Origin: Moniliella sp. 'wahieum'
Taxonomy: Eukaryota; Basidiomycota; Moniliellomycetes; Moniliellales; Moniliellaceae
DNA length: 64,000 nt
Reading direction: 5' to 3'
Assembly: GCA_003971905.1 (NCBI GenBank)
Contig: RSEE01000039.1
Span: 248,001 to 312,000 of the forward strand
The notes under the pieces are model-generated. The model was given only the letters and a program-made list of their open reading frames with translations. It ran no database searches and was not told where the DNA came from. The position numbers and the translations under genes were made by a program. How positions within the stretch are numbered: the stretch's first letter is position 1; each line of letters starts with the position of its first letter. Shown here piece by piece: positions 53,957 to 64,000 of the stretch.

Positions 53957-55272
53957 TTACTGATGTACAGTTTCTTGTACACCTGCCTCGGTCCCATCCT
54001 CTGTCTCTGCCGCTTGCGGCGCGGGAGGCGGGGGCGCGGGCATAAGCCGTTGGTGCAACGCCGCGGTTGCCCCTAGGGCAGCAGCCTGAGCTTGCAACAG
54101 GGGGAGTAACGTAGCTTCCGCAGCTCGGACCGTCTGTGGGGGCAAGTTGGCCTGCGAGAAGATGGCCTCCTCTGGGCCTGCAACGGAAGAGGAGGCAGGA
54201 CAGACGAGCATCGTCAAAGCCAAGAGGGCCAACGTACCATGCTCGATCCGCGTAAAATGAATGTTCCACTAAATTCAAGTTAGTGAAAGGTAGATGCGAC
54301 ACAGAGGAGGATCGAGAAGCACATACGTGGTCCAGGTGGGACCCAGCGCGGGTGTAGGAATACCCCACGCTGAGGTACAGGCTGTACGCGGCACGATAGA
54401 GGAAGAGGGCAAGTAAGCTCAGCATCGCGGGCAAGCGCCATGCCCGACGTGTCAACGAACCCTTACTCTGAACCCGAGGGCAGATGGAGGCGAGGAGAGG
54501 GAGAATAAAGGCAGAAACCAGTCTGCTACGGTTTGGACGACAGTGAGGGGTATCAGGTGGTCCAACAATCCCAGGACACCGGGTCCCAGGGTGGCTAAGG
54601 AGAAGAGAGTCGCTTGGAGCGCCAGCTGGCCCAGGCGCGTGACGAGAAGCGAATAAAGGGCAAAGTCAGACCAGCCATGTGGGGAGGGGTCCAGATTTTG
54701 CCCAGAGAGGGGGCGACAAAAGTCGCAGGCGAAGACCTCGGGCCCAAAGAGCAAGTAGGCCCGTCGACCCTCCATGCTGCCCACTCGCCGCAGGATGGGC
54801 TCGAGGGCGGGTAGATGTGGCGTGCCGTGCAGGAGGGTGCGCAAATGAGCCCGCAGTTCAGAGTTAGGGGCATATGCATCCGTATTGCTTTGCAGAAACA
54901 GGTCAACAGAGCTGGCGGTAGCAGAGGGCCAAGGGACGAGGAAGGCAAAGGTGTGAGCCAAGGAGGCCAGGTGGCTGCCCAGCCCCAGCAAAAGTGCGAC
55001 GACAGCGAGCTGGGGCAGGTGAACTCGGGCTTGCCTGGCTGCCTCGCCGTTTGGACCAAAGCTAAGGGGCTGGACGACACCGACGAGGGGGTTGGAAAAG
55101 CCCCAGGAGCGGGGGCCGCAGAGGAGTGGGCGGCGGCCCAGGCGCGGAAGAGGGCGAGACGAAGGCGAGTGAACAGCGCCCAAGCAAGACGGAGAAGCAG
55201 GACGCCTGCGACGGGCAGGACGAGCTGGAGGATCCACGTGCCCTCCTCGAAGGCGCCCGCCTGCGTGGCCAT
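53957..55272 (-). CDS. unidentified multi-spanning membrane protein
   Basis: ATG 55272 starts MATQAGAFEEGTWILQLVLP; hydrophobic segments include ILQLVLPVAGVLLLRLAWAL, LAVVALLLGLGSHLASLA, LVTRLGQLALQATLFSLATL and LPAMLSLLALFLYRAAYSLY. Between them are FNPLVGVVQPLSFGPN and RRAYLLFGPEVFACDFCRPL, the last with a CxxC pair. A 58-bp intron (54269-54326, GTATGT, branch CACTAAC) joins AGSHLDH to WNIHFTRIEHGTLALLALTM in frame, and the C-terminus is an Ala/Gln/Pro-rich soluble tail ending TAA at 53957. Two frame changes, near 55060 and 54460. It resembles a conserved fungal membrane protein but I cannot name the family; the FGPEVFACDFC loop is the best handle. Confidence 0.6.
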
Positions 55273-55808
55273 GGCGGGGTGGCGGGATGGGCGGATGGGG
55301 TGGGTGAGGAGCGTGTTAGGGAGGTGTGACTGCGAGGGGCTTCGAGGCGGTGGGCTTCGAGCAGTCGTTGAAGGTTGAACGTTGAACGTTTAAGCTTGAA
55401 GGCGCACGGGGTGGATTTGAAATTGAAGGCGTGCGCGGTTGAGCCTGGTGGGCGGACGAGTAGGGTTGCCCGTTCCGCGTGCCTGGAACCCGTGCCTGGT
55501 CCAACCCTAACGCACCGCCAGCGCACCACCTGCCACCTGCCACCTGCCACCTGACACGCCCACACGCTGCCCCCCGGCCGCACACGGTCGCCGCACGGGG
55601 CGACTGTGCCTGCGGCTGCCCCGCAGGAAGACGCATCTGCGGGGCAGCGCAGCACCGGCAACCTCTCATTCACCGGCATTGATCATCGCAACGCCTCTTG
55701 TCCGCCACCCGCCGCCTCGACCCTCCCATCACCATCACCACCGTCACCATCACCATCACCGCCACTGCCATCTCCACCCCCCACCCCATCGCTCTCCTCG
55801 CCGTGGCC
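55273..55808. other. divergent promoter region
   Basis: 536 bp between the start codons of the membrane protein and the CRAL-TRIO gene. Contains GTTGAACGTTGAACG near 55370 and a CACCTGCCACCTGCCACCTG run near 55530. No gene. Confidence 0.45.
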
Positions 55809-57339
55809 ATGTCCAGCCCGGCCGATCTGCTCCGTACGTCCCCCTTCAGTCGCGTCGAGCCCTACGCACTTGCTCACCCGCCTCTCCTCTCCCAGTCCCC
55901 CTCCCCCCCGCGCAGCAACACGCGCTCCAGCAGCTCTGGTCTCGCCTCCTCGCCCTCTTCCCCCAATGCCCCGTCTCCGCCGCCGTGCTTGCGGCTGGTG
56001 GTCCCCGTACTGTGCCCTCCCGCTTCTCTGCCCGCTCTGCCGAGACAGAGGCCGTCGCCCAGAGCCGCTTGAGCCGCACCGATGACGACGCGGTCCAGCT
56101 CCGCGCTGAAACGAGCGTCCAGGTCGAGCAGGGCGCTCCCCATCACTTTCTTACTCGCTATGGTGGGCCTCTTCTGCGCACTGCCTTCTGGCACTACACC
56201 AACACCGACTACCCCGACGCCATCCTGCTCAACTTTCTTCGTGCCCGCGACTTCCATGTCGAACGTGCTTTGGGCCTGTACGTATTCTCCCTTCGGATCG
56301 CAGCGCAGTCCCACTGACTCGATGGACGATGGTTAGGTTGTGCGAGGCGCTTTCGTATTGGTACGAGCTCGACGTGCCATCAATCTTGCGTGAGGGCGAG
56401 GCCGGAATGCGCTCTACCCCCGGCGCCACCGCACTCTGGCGCCATGGTCTCGGCGTCGTGCAAACCGTCAGCAAACAGGGCAACCCCGTTGTCCTGGTTC
56501 GCGTGGGGAAACACTCTGCCACTGCTCAGTCTACCGAGACAATGCACCGGCACATGCTCCTCAGTCTCCTCTCGGCCTCTGCCTGTGCAGGGCCATGCTC
56601 GGCCACGGCTGCAGCAGATGGGCCCGAGTCGGGATCCGGCAAGTTAGTGGTGATTTGTAACATGGCTGATTTTACCATCCAATCCATGGACTGGCAAGCG
56701 GTTCTCTTTTCCGTCCGCTACATGGCCGTCCTGTTTCCCGAACGGATGGAGCGCGTCTACATCCACGCCTCTCCTTGGGTCTTCCGCTCGGTATGGCAGA
56801 TGCTCCAGCCAATGATCGAGCCCATATTGCCCAAAATCCGCTTCTCGTCCTCGGCCGCTGACTTGGCTTCTATTCTGGCTTATCCCGCCGAACTTTCCCT
56901 TCCTCCTAACATGGGGGGCCAAGGACCCAAGTTTATCTACCCCCTTCCCGGGCCTCGCGAATCATCCCAAGTCCTTCGGGCGGACATTTGTGCTTTGATT
57001 GAGGCTGAACACGATGCATTGGCCAAGGAGTTTGAGAGCACAACGTCCGCCTGGGCCGCCGCCGGGAACGAGACGGAGCAGAGTGAGGAGCCCGCCGAAC
57101 CAGTGGATGCTATGGTGCTCAAGCGCCGAGTTCAGCAAGTTCAGTTGCGACTCAAAGCGTTGCAAAACCAACCCTACCTCCGCGCCCCAAACGTGTACCA
57201 TCGTCTCGGCATGCTCCATGAAGATGGGAGCGCCACTTTCCTTCCCCCCCAGGCTGTGACTTGGAGGCAATCATCCTTGGGCAGGCCCATTGTATCCCTG
57301 CTCTCATCTCCTGGCTTGCCCAGAACGGGGCTGACATGA
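55809..57339 (+). CDS. CRAL-TRIO (Sec14-like) lipid-binding protein
   Basis: Sec14-like proteins exchange phospholipids or other lipids between membranes. Exon 1 is only 25 bp (MSSPADLL); intron 1 (55834-55895) and intron 2 (56278-56336) both start GTACGT. Splicing gives one uninterrupted frame of 469 residues. It reads LPLPPAQQHALQQLWSRLLA, then the CRAL-TRIO N region DYPDAILLNFLRARDFHVER, ALGLLCEALSYWYELDVP, and in the lipid-binding domain GKLVVICNMADFTIQSMDWQ, SVRYMAVLFPERMERVYIHA and SPWVFRSVWQMLQPMIEPIL PKIRF. The last 20 or so residues are doubtful: a C7 run at 57243-57249 may lack one C, in which case the protein continues with CDLEAIILGQAHCIPALISW. Confidence 0.9.
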
Positions 57340-57527
57340 TGACCTTCTCGTATGCTTCCCGTCTCGGCGCTTGTGGTATCGATCGCGCCCCCGACCTAAT
57401 CCCCACCTACCCAACCACCCCGGTCCTGGCTCTTCCCACACCGGGTGCTGTTGCTTCTACCTCTCCTTCCCGGATTGCAGGTGGGGTAGCGCGCCTGTCT
57501 GTTGCTTCGCCTACCCCACCGCCCAGT

Positions 57528-60262
57528 ATGGCCATCCCACCTATCCCCAAAAGGGCCAGCACCGTCCTGTCCGCCAGCTCTCGTTCTAGCTCAGCCATCT
57601 CGCCTCCTCCGACGAGCCAACTCCCCCACTCCCACCGGGTGCGGCGCGTGTGCAGCTGCCAGCGAACGCCCCCGCTCTGGCTCCTCCTCAGGTCGGATGA
57701 GCTTCCCCACCAATGCTTCCGCACGGTCGGCAGTCACGGCCCAGACATCGCCGCCGCTGACCGCCGCATCGACCATGCTGCCCCACAGCTCTACTATTGG
57801 GATCACCGAGCCCGTCCCCACTCGCAGCGGGGCGTGGCAGGAGGAGGATGCCGCAGCAGCCTTCTCGGGTTCGGGTCCGGGGTCTGGTACTGGCTCTGGC
57901 TCTGGCTCCGGCTCCGGTCCTGGTTCTGGCACTGGCTCAGGAGGCGGGGTGGGCTTGGGGTTCGCGAATTCTGGTCCGGAAGAAGAGGTGGACTTGGATG
58001 ATCCAGTCCAGGACCAAGATGACGATGGGCTTGTCGGCCGCGTCGGACGAGTCGGTATCCCAGACCGCCTCACTTTGGCCCGACTACATTCCGCGGCACA
58101 AGTTGTCCAAGGCCGAGGTGGTTCAGAGTGAGACTGAGGTACGGGAGGATGTGGCCAAAGTGCACCGGATGATGAATTTGTTCCTCAACTCGCAAATGTC
58201 CGAATCGGAAGACATTGCTCGCCCCTATGCAGGGACGCGGATGTACATGGCCATCGCGTTGGCCCTCATCAATGCCGTCAAGGCTATGATGACCTTTGAG
58301 CGGATTCATTTGGAAACGGCAGTGCGGTGTGCCAAGCATGCGGGGCAGATTGCCAAGTTGTTGCGCAAGAAGCGGCCCAAGATCCGCCTGCCGGGATGGT
58401 CGGTGACCAACTTTGTTGCCTCCATGACCTACGTCCAACAACAAGCCGAGCTGATCTACTCGGAAGCGTGCCTTATCATCTCCATCATTGGCACCATGCT
58501 CTCCAACGACCCGACCAAACTGGCACGCCACGTGCTCAGCCTGCGCAAGGCCTACCTCATCATCCGTCAGCTGTCTCACTTTTGCGACCGTCGCGACGCG
58601 TTAGCCCAAGGCGCGTACCCTTCGGGCCGAGAAGAAGAGCACCAAGGACCCTAAGGTGTATGCCGTTGATGTGGACTTGCGTTGCGGAATCCAATTGTCC
58701 TATGGTCTCTGTACCCTGGTCTTATCTCTGTTGCCATCCCTGGCAAGCAAGGTGCTTGGCACCATTGGTTACTCGTCCAACCGCGACAAGGCCATCACCA
58801 TCCTTTCCCAGGCAGGCGGCTGGACCACCAAGTCTTCCACACCGGGCATTGGCGTGGAAGACGAGGGGCTGCGGCGTCCGCTGTGCGACATTACCATTTT
58901 GACGTACTACCTCTTTATCAGCAACTATGTGCCCGTTCCCGAAGTCAACCTGGAATTGGCAGACAAGGTGTTGCAGTTCAACCTCCAGCGGTACCCACAA
59001 GGGTTCTTTTACCTCTTCTTCCAAGGCCGGATGCAGAGCATGCTCGCTCTTCCCGAGCGGGCCATGGAGTCGTTCCGGAACGCCATTACATGCCAGCACC
59101 ATATCGTGAACTCAGCCATTTGGTCTACTGGGACTTGGCCCTGTCCTACCTCACGCTCGGTGACAACGAACGAGCATTCGAGTGCTTTGACGCCCTCTCG
59201 CGCCAATCGTCATTTAGCAAAGCCATTTTCCAGTACTCCAAAGCGCTTTCTCTTTACGCTGCCCACACCGAGGGCGCAGCCGGCCAAGGCGATTCGGAGG
59301 ATCCGTCGGTCCAGCGCGCCAAAACGATGATGGCCACCGTGCCACTGCTATGCCAGCGGGTGGCCGGGCAATCCATTGCGGCCGAGCGCTTTGCCTTGGG
59401 TCGCGCCAAAAAGTTCATCCGCTACGGCCGCCTCACCCTTCCCGGACTCGAGTTTGCGTACATTTGGCACACGCTACCCCCACACCGGTCTTTCTTTTGT
59501 ACGAGTCGGCCGGGGCGGTGGCATCCCGGGAGGTGGCGCATCTGGAAAGCGTGGGTGCGGCAGCGTATAACCCGACGGACGAGTCCGAGTGGGCTGGAGC
59601 CTACGCTCTTGCGCTCTTCCTGCGTGGCGCGATTTTGCTTTTCTCTGCCTTCCCACTGGACTATACCCTGCGCCGTCTGCCCCCCGACGACCAGATGCCG
59701 TCCAAGGAAGAGTTGGCCGCCGAGGCAAGCGATTGCTTTTACAAAGTATTTGCGCTGGGCCCCCAGTTGCGCGGGGACGATGCGGGGATCCTTTTCTTTG
59801 CCCATTACGAACTGGGTCGCCTATGGGCGGCTATGGGTCGCACCGAGGAAGCGCAGCGCGAATTTAAAAAAGTTGTGAGTGGGAAACCATTGGAGACCCG
59901 CTCCGCCAAATCCTCCACCTCGCTCTTGGCCAACGAACGGCCGCCGTTCTCATTGGAAAAAATGGTGGTTCACCGTTCCCAGGTGGCGCTTAGTCTCTTG
60001 TCGGATCCACACGGTCGGTACGTCCAAGCTGCCTCGCACTTGCATCGCCAAGAGTTATACTAATCTCTGTCTTCTCCCTTGTAGTTCGCGCACCAACACC
60101 ATCCTCCCCAGTCCTCACGCCGGCCTGGGGTTGAAGCAGTACAAGAGCGTCAGTAGCGGCACGGTGCATACCCGCACCTCCTCCTCCCTCGCTGCCGCCG
60201 ACACGGACGGGTCGGTGCCTACGACCATGGGCCGTGGCCGTGTGCGCACGCACACTTCCTAA
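57528..60262 (+). CDS. Iml2/TTC39 family tetratricopeptide protein
   Basis: The family includes the yeast mitochondrial outer-membrane/inclusion-body protein Iml2. A disordered N-terminus (MAIPPIPKRASTVLSASSRS, Ser/Pro-rich, then a Gly-Ser tandem repeat at 57875-57950 and an acidic EEEVDLDDPVQDQDDD patch) leads to the conserved part. That reads VREDVAKVHRMMNLFLNSQM, YMAIALALINAVKAMMTFER, LIYSEACLIISIIGTMLSND, VDLRCGIQLSYGLCTLVLSL, RPLCDITILTYYLFISNYVP, QGFFYLFFQGRMQSMLALPE, VYWDLALSYLTLGDNERAFE and AHYELGRLWAAMGRTEEAQR. A final 67-bp intron (60018-60084, GTACGT) joins DPHGR to SRTNTILPSPHAGLG and the stop lies at 60262; the frame otherwise ends early at 60063. Four or five frame changes. The start is uncertain: the frame is open upstream to 57261. 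Confidence 0.88.
57875..57952 (+). repeat. Gly-Ser coding microsatellite
   Basis: GGCTCTGGCTCTGGCTCCGG and GGTTCTGGCACTGGCTCAGG units encode a run of Gly-Ser/Thr/Pro dipeptides in the N-terminal linker of the Iml2-like protein. Confidence 0.8.
60018..60084 (+). other. last intron of the Iml2-like gene
   Basis: GTACGT donor and CCCTTGTAG acceptor with ACTAAT branch-like word. Splicing replaces a short 15-residue end by a 59-residue tail in an open frame. Confidence 0.75.
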
Positions 60263-60891
60263 TCTTCCCTTCTTTTGTAGCGATTCCCGTGTGTGGACCC
60301 CCCCCCCTCTCTCTTCCTCAACAGCATCACGCAAGACGGCGCCACGGTGGCCGGGCTTGGCCTTGAACCCCTATACCTTCCATCGCTCTTTGAAGCTTGC
60401 CCCTTGTCCCTTGCCCCCCCTCTTTCCTCGTTCCTCCCTTGTCGCGATGCAACATTGTACCCCACGCACATTTTGCCTCTTTTATCCATCCACCCTCTCG
60501 CCTGTTTGACGATATGGATTACGGGGCCACATCTAGTTTCCCAGGCGGAGAACTTGGCATGTGTAGCGTTGTAGCGTTGGGCTTATATGCTTCTCGGATG
60601 GCGTGATGGCGCAGGGATGTGGCCTGGTGGGGCCCTCTGATACGGGAACCATCACCACAGGTCACAAGCGGACGGCACGTCCTGGCGCAGCGAGAACCCC
60701 CTTCCAGTTCTCTTTCCTCTTCGGTGTAGTTCTGCTGAAAGCTGTCTGGCCTGTGCGTTGTTGCCCTTTGCTACGCAGAGGGCACGACGTTGACATGCTG
60801 AATCCATTTGATTTGGATGGTGTGAAGCGACAGTGGAGTCAAGTCGTTATTGGACCATTGAATTATCTAGCAGCTCCACAGTATTCGTGCA
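60263..60891. other. intergenic, nothing seen
   Basis: 629 bp between the Iml2-like stop and tRNA-Ile; presumably the 3' UTR. No gene or repeat recognised. Confidence 0.4.
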
Positions 60892-60985
60892 GGTCGATTA
60901 GCTCAGTTGGTCAGAGCGTGGTACTAATACGTCTTCCCGGAGTATTGGTAATGCCAAGGTCATGAGTTCAAGCCTCATATTGACC
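60892..60985 (+). tRNA. tRNA-Ile (AAT) with intron
   Basis: Acceptor halves GGTCGAT and ATTGACC pair; the D arm is TAGCTCAGTTGGTCAGAGC; anticodon stem TGGTA/TGCCA with loop CT-AAT-A and an intron of about 20 nt after position 37; T arm CATGAGTTCAAGCCTCAT. A73 follows, then a T6 pol III stop. Anticodon AAT reads isoleucine codons. The first nucleotides of the neighbouring LTR element lie 175 bp downstream. Confidence 0.93.
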
Positions 60986-60986
60986 A

Positions 60987-60992
60987 TTTTTT
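60987..60992 (+). terminator. pol III terminator of tRNA-Ile
   Basis: Six T residues immediately after the discriminator base. Confidence 0.8.
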
Positions 60993-61159
60993 GGTTCCCT
61001 TTTTGGCCCCGCATTCTGTACTCTTCATCCCTGCAAAGGGTGTTGAGGGGCCTGATCCCAACGTGCTGGCATCGTTGTCATCAGTGCGGTTAAAGCGCGG
61101 ACTCGGCCACACAGACCGCCAGAAACCCAAACGACTGTGGAGAAGGTGTTGATACTTGG

Positions 61160-61340
61160 TGTAACAGTCGGGGCTAAAGGAGGGAAACCAAGGTCCTGTC
61201 AGAGGTGGGGGAAAAGGCAAGATCTTTCGTGGGAGGAAACAGAAGGCATTGGACAGAGAACAGAATCAACAGGGAAGGGAAGAGCTAGGCACAGGATGCA
61301 GAGTTGGAAATTGGAGCGAGCTTAGTCACTGTCGGTGACA
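61160..61340 (-). repeat. 3' LTR of the Ty3/gypsy element
   Basis: In element orientation the 181-bp segment starts TGTCACCGAC and ends CGACTGTTACA, with the TG...CA ends and short terminal inverted repeat of an LTR. It follows directly on a purine tract (minus strand of 61341-61351, AAAGGGGGAAA), the expected plus-strand primer. The 5 bp outside its end (61155-61159, CTTGG) would be the target-site copy; the partner is outside the window. Confidence 0.75.
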
Positions 61341-64000
61341 TTTCCCCCTTTCAGACCTCACCTCCCCGGCGTTGGAGAAGGCGGGGGCAAGGGTCACACG
61401 ACGGGCGCGGGAAACAGGCTTGTCGGGTATACATCGCATGGAAACGAACCACCACGACGGCGTCATGGGACATGTCCGCAGCTGGCACCCACACCCGCTC
61501 GTGGACAGGTGTAGCCTCGGAAATGGACAAGGTAATACTCCCGATGTCCACCGTGATCCTTACGGCGGGAGTCAAGAACCTCCTGGACCTCGTGATGAAC
61601 CGTCCCATTGTCTGCATATTCGGGAAAGGGTGGAGGGGGCTCGACCAAGCGGTTAGAGACCTCGTCGCCCGGACTGTAGACGCACAACCGGGAGAAGTGG
61701 AATACATCGTGGATATGAAGCCAACCAGGCAGGCGAACTTGATACGCAGCACGGACGACAGCACGGACGATTGGAAAGGGTCCCAGGTAGCGGTAATTCA
61801 ACCCGTCAGACGGACGTTGAGTGGATAAGTAGCCATCGCGACGGACCAAAACTGGTTGACCAACTTCAAAGGAGTCGGCCTCGGCGCGATGCTGATCATA
61901 CAGCGTAGTGCCGATACCGCTCCTGGGCTGCGGCTAGCGTCTTCCGAGCTACGGCCTGGGCCGAGCGGAGACCCTCGAGGTACGAAGCGGCGTCCGGCAC
62001 GACCGACGACTCAGCCGCTAACTCACCGCGGGGCGAGTAGCCATACGTAAGGAAAAAAGGGGACGCACCTGTGCTGGAGTGGGGAGAGAGTTGTAAGCAA
62101 AATCGGCCTTGGGGAGAAGATCAATCCAGTTTGACTGCTGCTCATCCAGGTAGCAACGAAGGTACTGCTCGAGAACCTGGTTCACCCTCTTCGTCTGTCC
62201 ATCCGATTGGGGTGATACGCCGTGCTGAGGCTAAGTGGATGCCCAAAAGTCACTGCACAGGACCCGCCAAAAGTGGCTCGCAAAAGTAGGACCGCGGTCG
62301 CTAACCAAGTGGCGCGGCAACCCATGGTAGCGGAAAACGTGGTGAACAAACTGGCGGGGCAAGCCGCGGCACCGTGTCCGTTGTATGGGCAGGAATGAAA
62401 TGCGCCATCTTGGTGAATCTGTCCACCACGACCAAGATGGCATCGAACCCCTTCGAGGGTAGCAGCTGGGTGATGTGGTCCATCGTCAAATGAGTCCATG
62501 GGCCTTGGGATGGGGCCATCAGGGGTTGGAGCAAGCCAGCAGGAGGACACCGCGGCACTTTGGTCCGCTTACAACGGTCGCAAGAGTGCACTATATGCCC
62601 ACGTCGGCCGACAGGCGAGGCCACCAATACTGCTACCGTACAAGCAACCGAGTCTGGTCCCTCCCTTCGTGTCCTTCCAGCGCGGAGTCGTGGGCCTGGA
62701 AAAAGACAGCCGCGCGGAGAGGGGCATCGGGAGGGGCTTAGATCTGCTCACCATGCCACAGGAGGCCATCGCGAACGGTAAGAGCATGAGGGGGAGTCGC
62801 GGGAGGTCGCAACGGCCCAACGGGAGTCGCGCGGCACCATATGTCGCGGATGCGCTGCTGGATCTCGTTGGCCGACAAGCATGCCATCACGGCGCGTCGG
62901 GCTGACTGGACATGATATCGGGCACAGCAGCTGAACGCTCAGAAACAGGCTCCAACAAGGTCTGAGGGGCAGCCTCGGCAGGCCAGAGGCGATGGAAAGA
63001 TCGGGGCGACGGGACAAGCATTCAGCAGCAGCATTCTTCGACCCGGATCGATACACCATGAGTAACCGGTAGGGCGACAAGGTCTAACGCCACAGGCCCT
63101 GCCGGCGGTTCAGGAGGCGCGGGGCGGAAGGTAGCGAACGCCTGTGGTCCGTAAGCACCTGGACCGTATCGACGCTCTCAGCATAGTAGCACCACACTTC
63201 GACGGCCGCCACAATGGCAAGCACCTCCTTCTCAGACGTGGTATAGTTGAGTTCGGCTGCGACAACCTTGCAAGAATGAAAGGCGACACGCCGCCAACGA
63301 CCATGCTCGTCCTTCTGGGCCAGCACGGCACCTAAGGCGGCGTCCGATGCGTCATCTCAATGCGGAGTGGCCGACTGTTGGGGTCAAAATGGCAAATGAC
63401 ATGGGGAGAAGCGAAGACCCTCTTGAGGTCGTCGAAGGAGCTTTGGCACGTAGGCGTCCAATCAAACCGCTGTGTCTTGCGGGTGAGGTCGGTAAGGGGT
63501 GCCGTAATGCGGGCATAGGAGCGAATGAAGTGGCGGTAGTAATTGGTAGACCCAAGGAACACAACTTGGCGGCTGGCCTTTGGCGTCGGCCATGCTTTGA
63601 TCGCTTCCACCTTAGCTGGATCCATTCCGATCTCCGTAGGCGTAACGACGTAGCCCAAATACTCTGTCCGGGAATGTGTGGAACTGGCACCTGTCAGGAT
63701 TAAGGTAGAGCCTGGAGGGCTGCAGACGCCCAACCCTCCGCAACATGCTCCTCGTGTGCCTTTCGTCTGACGAGAATACCAAGATATCGTCCATATATAC
63801 GCCAGCACCGAGACGTCGAGGAGGTCCTGAAGGAGCATTCGTTACGGATTGATGGACAGTGGCGGGTGCTTACAGAGATCGAACGGCATGATGAGGCACT
63901 CAAATGACCATACCGGGTACGAAAGGGCGTCTTGTACTCATCGCCCTTTTTGACCCTCAAAAGGTTGTACGCCCCACGGAGGTCAAGTTTGGTAAAAACG
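61160..64000 (-). mobile_element. Ty3/gypsy (chromovirus) LTR retrotransposon copy, truncated by the window edge
   Basis: Read on the minus strand the order is that of Ty3/gypsy pol: reverse transcriptase from the right edge to about 63450, RNase H at about 63330-63080, a zinc-binding and catalytic integrase region at about 62900-62180, an integrase C-terminal GPF-type region at about 61800-61660 and a chromodomain near 61560-61450, followed by a polypurine tract and the 3' LTR. The chromodomain places it among chromoviruses. gag, the 5' LTR and the start of pol lie beyond base 64000. The copy is broken, with roughly half a dozen or more breaks in the part visible; some may be assembly error. 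All domains are still easily recognised, so it is probably not very old. Confidence 0.93.

Overview
This is nuclear DNA of a filamentous or yeast-like fungus, most likely a basidiomycete. The evidence is a GC-rich sequence, short introns (51-150 bp) with GT-AG ends and CTAAC-type branch points, intron-bearing tRNA genes, and fungal gene families (CipC-like, Pmp3, Pex30-type peroxin, Tvp38, GH79, sedolisin). The phylum is an inference from gene style; I cannot name the species.

Layout. 1-9 kb: the 3' end of an unknown gene, glyoxalase I, a LEA2-like membrane protein, acidic ribosomal protein P2 and a peroxisomal/ER DysF peroxin. 9-18 kb: a FYVE-RING E3 ligase, ribosomal protein uS10 (RPS20), a CipC-like stress protein and a forkhead transcription factor. 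18-23 kb: a gene-poor stretch full of short palindrome-containing tandem repeats. 23-31 kb: a mitochondrial-looking hypothetical protein, SEC22 SNARE, the complex I 30 kDa subunit, a Myb/telobox protein, a HINT3-like HIT hydrolase and tRNA-Thr(AGT). 31-35 kb: an unrecognised gene built of degenerate repeats of about 85 residues. 35-38 kb: no gene seen. 38-50 kb: a sedolisin protease, Tvp38, a Uso1/p115 tether and a GH79 glycosidase. 50-60 kb: a Rossmann-fold SDR, a Pmp3 protein with a long tail, an unrecognised multi-spanning membrane protein, a CRAL-TRIO protein and an Iml2/TTC39 TPR protein. 60.9 kb: tRNA-Ile(AAT). 61.2-64 kb: a Ty3/gypsy chromovirus copy on the minus strand, running off the right edge.

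The genes look like ordinary fungal housekeeping genes in no operon-like order; membrane traffic (Sec22, Uso1, Tvp38, FYVE-RING, CRAL-TRIO) is well represented.

Many clearly essential genes (RPS20, SEC22, complex I 30 kDa, glyoxalase I, forkhead) carry single-base indels, often in homopolymers, inside otherwise perfect reading frames. I take most of these to be assembly errors, so the spans below are of loci and not of uninterrupted frames. Start codons were chosen from ATGs I could see.
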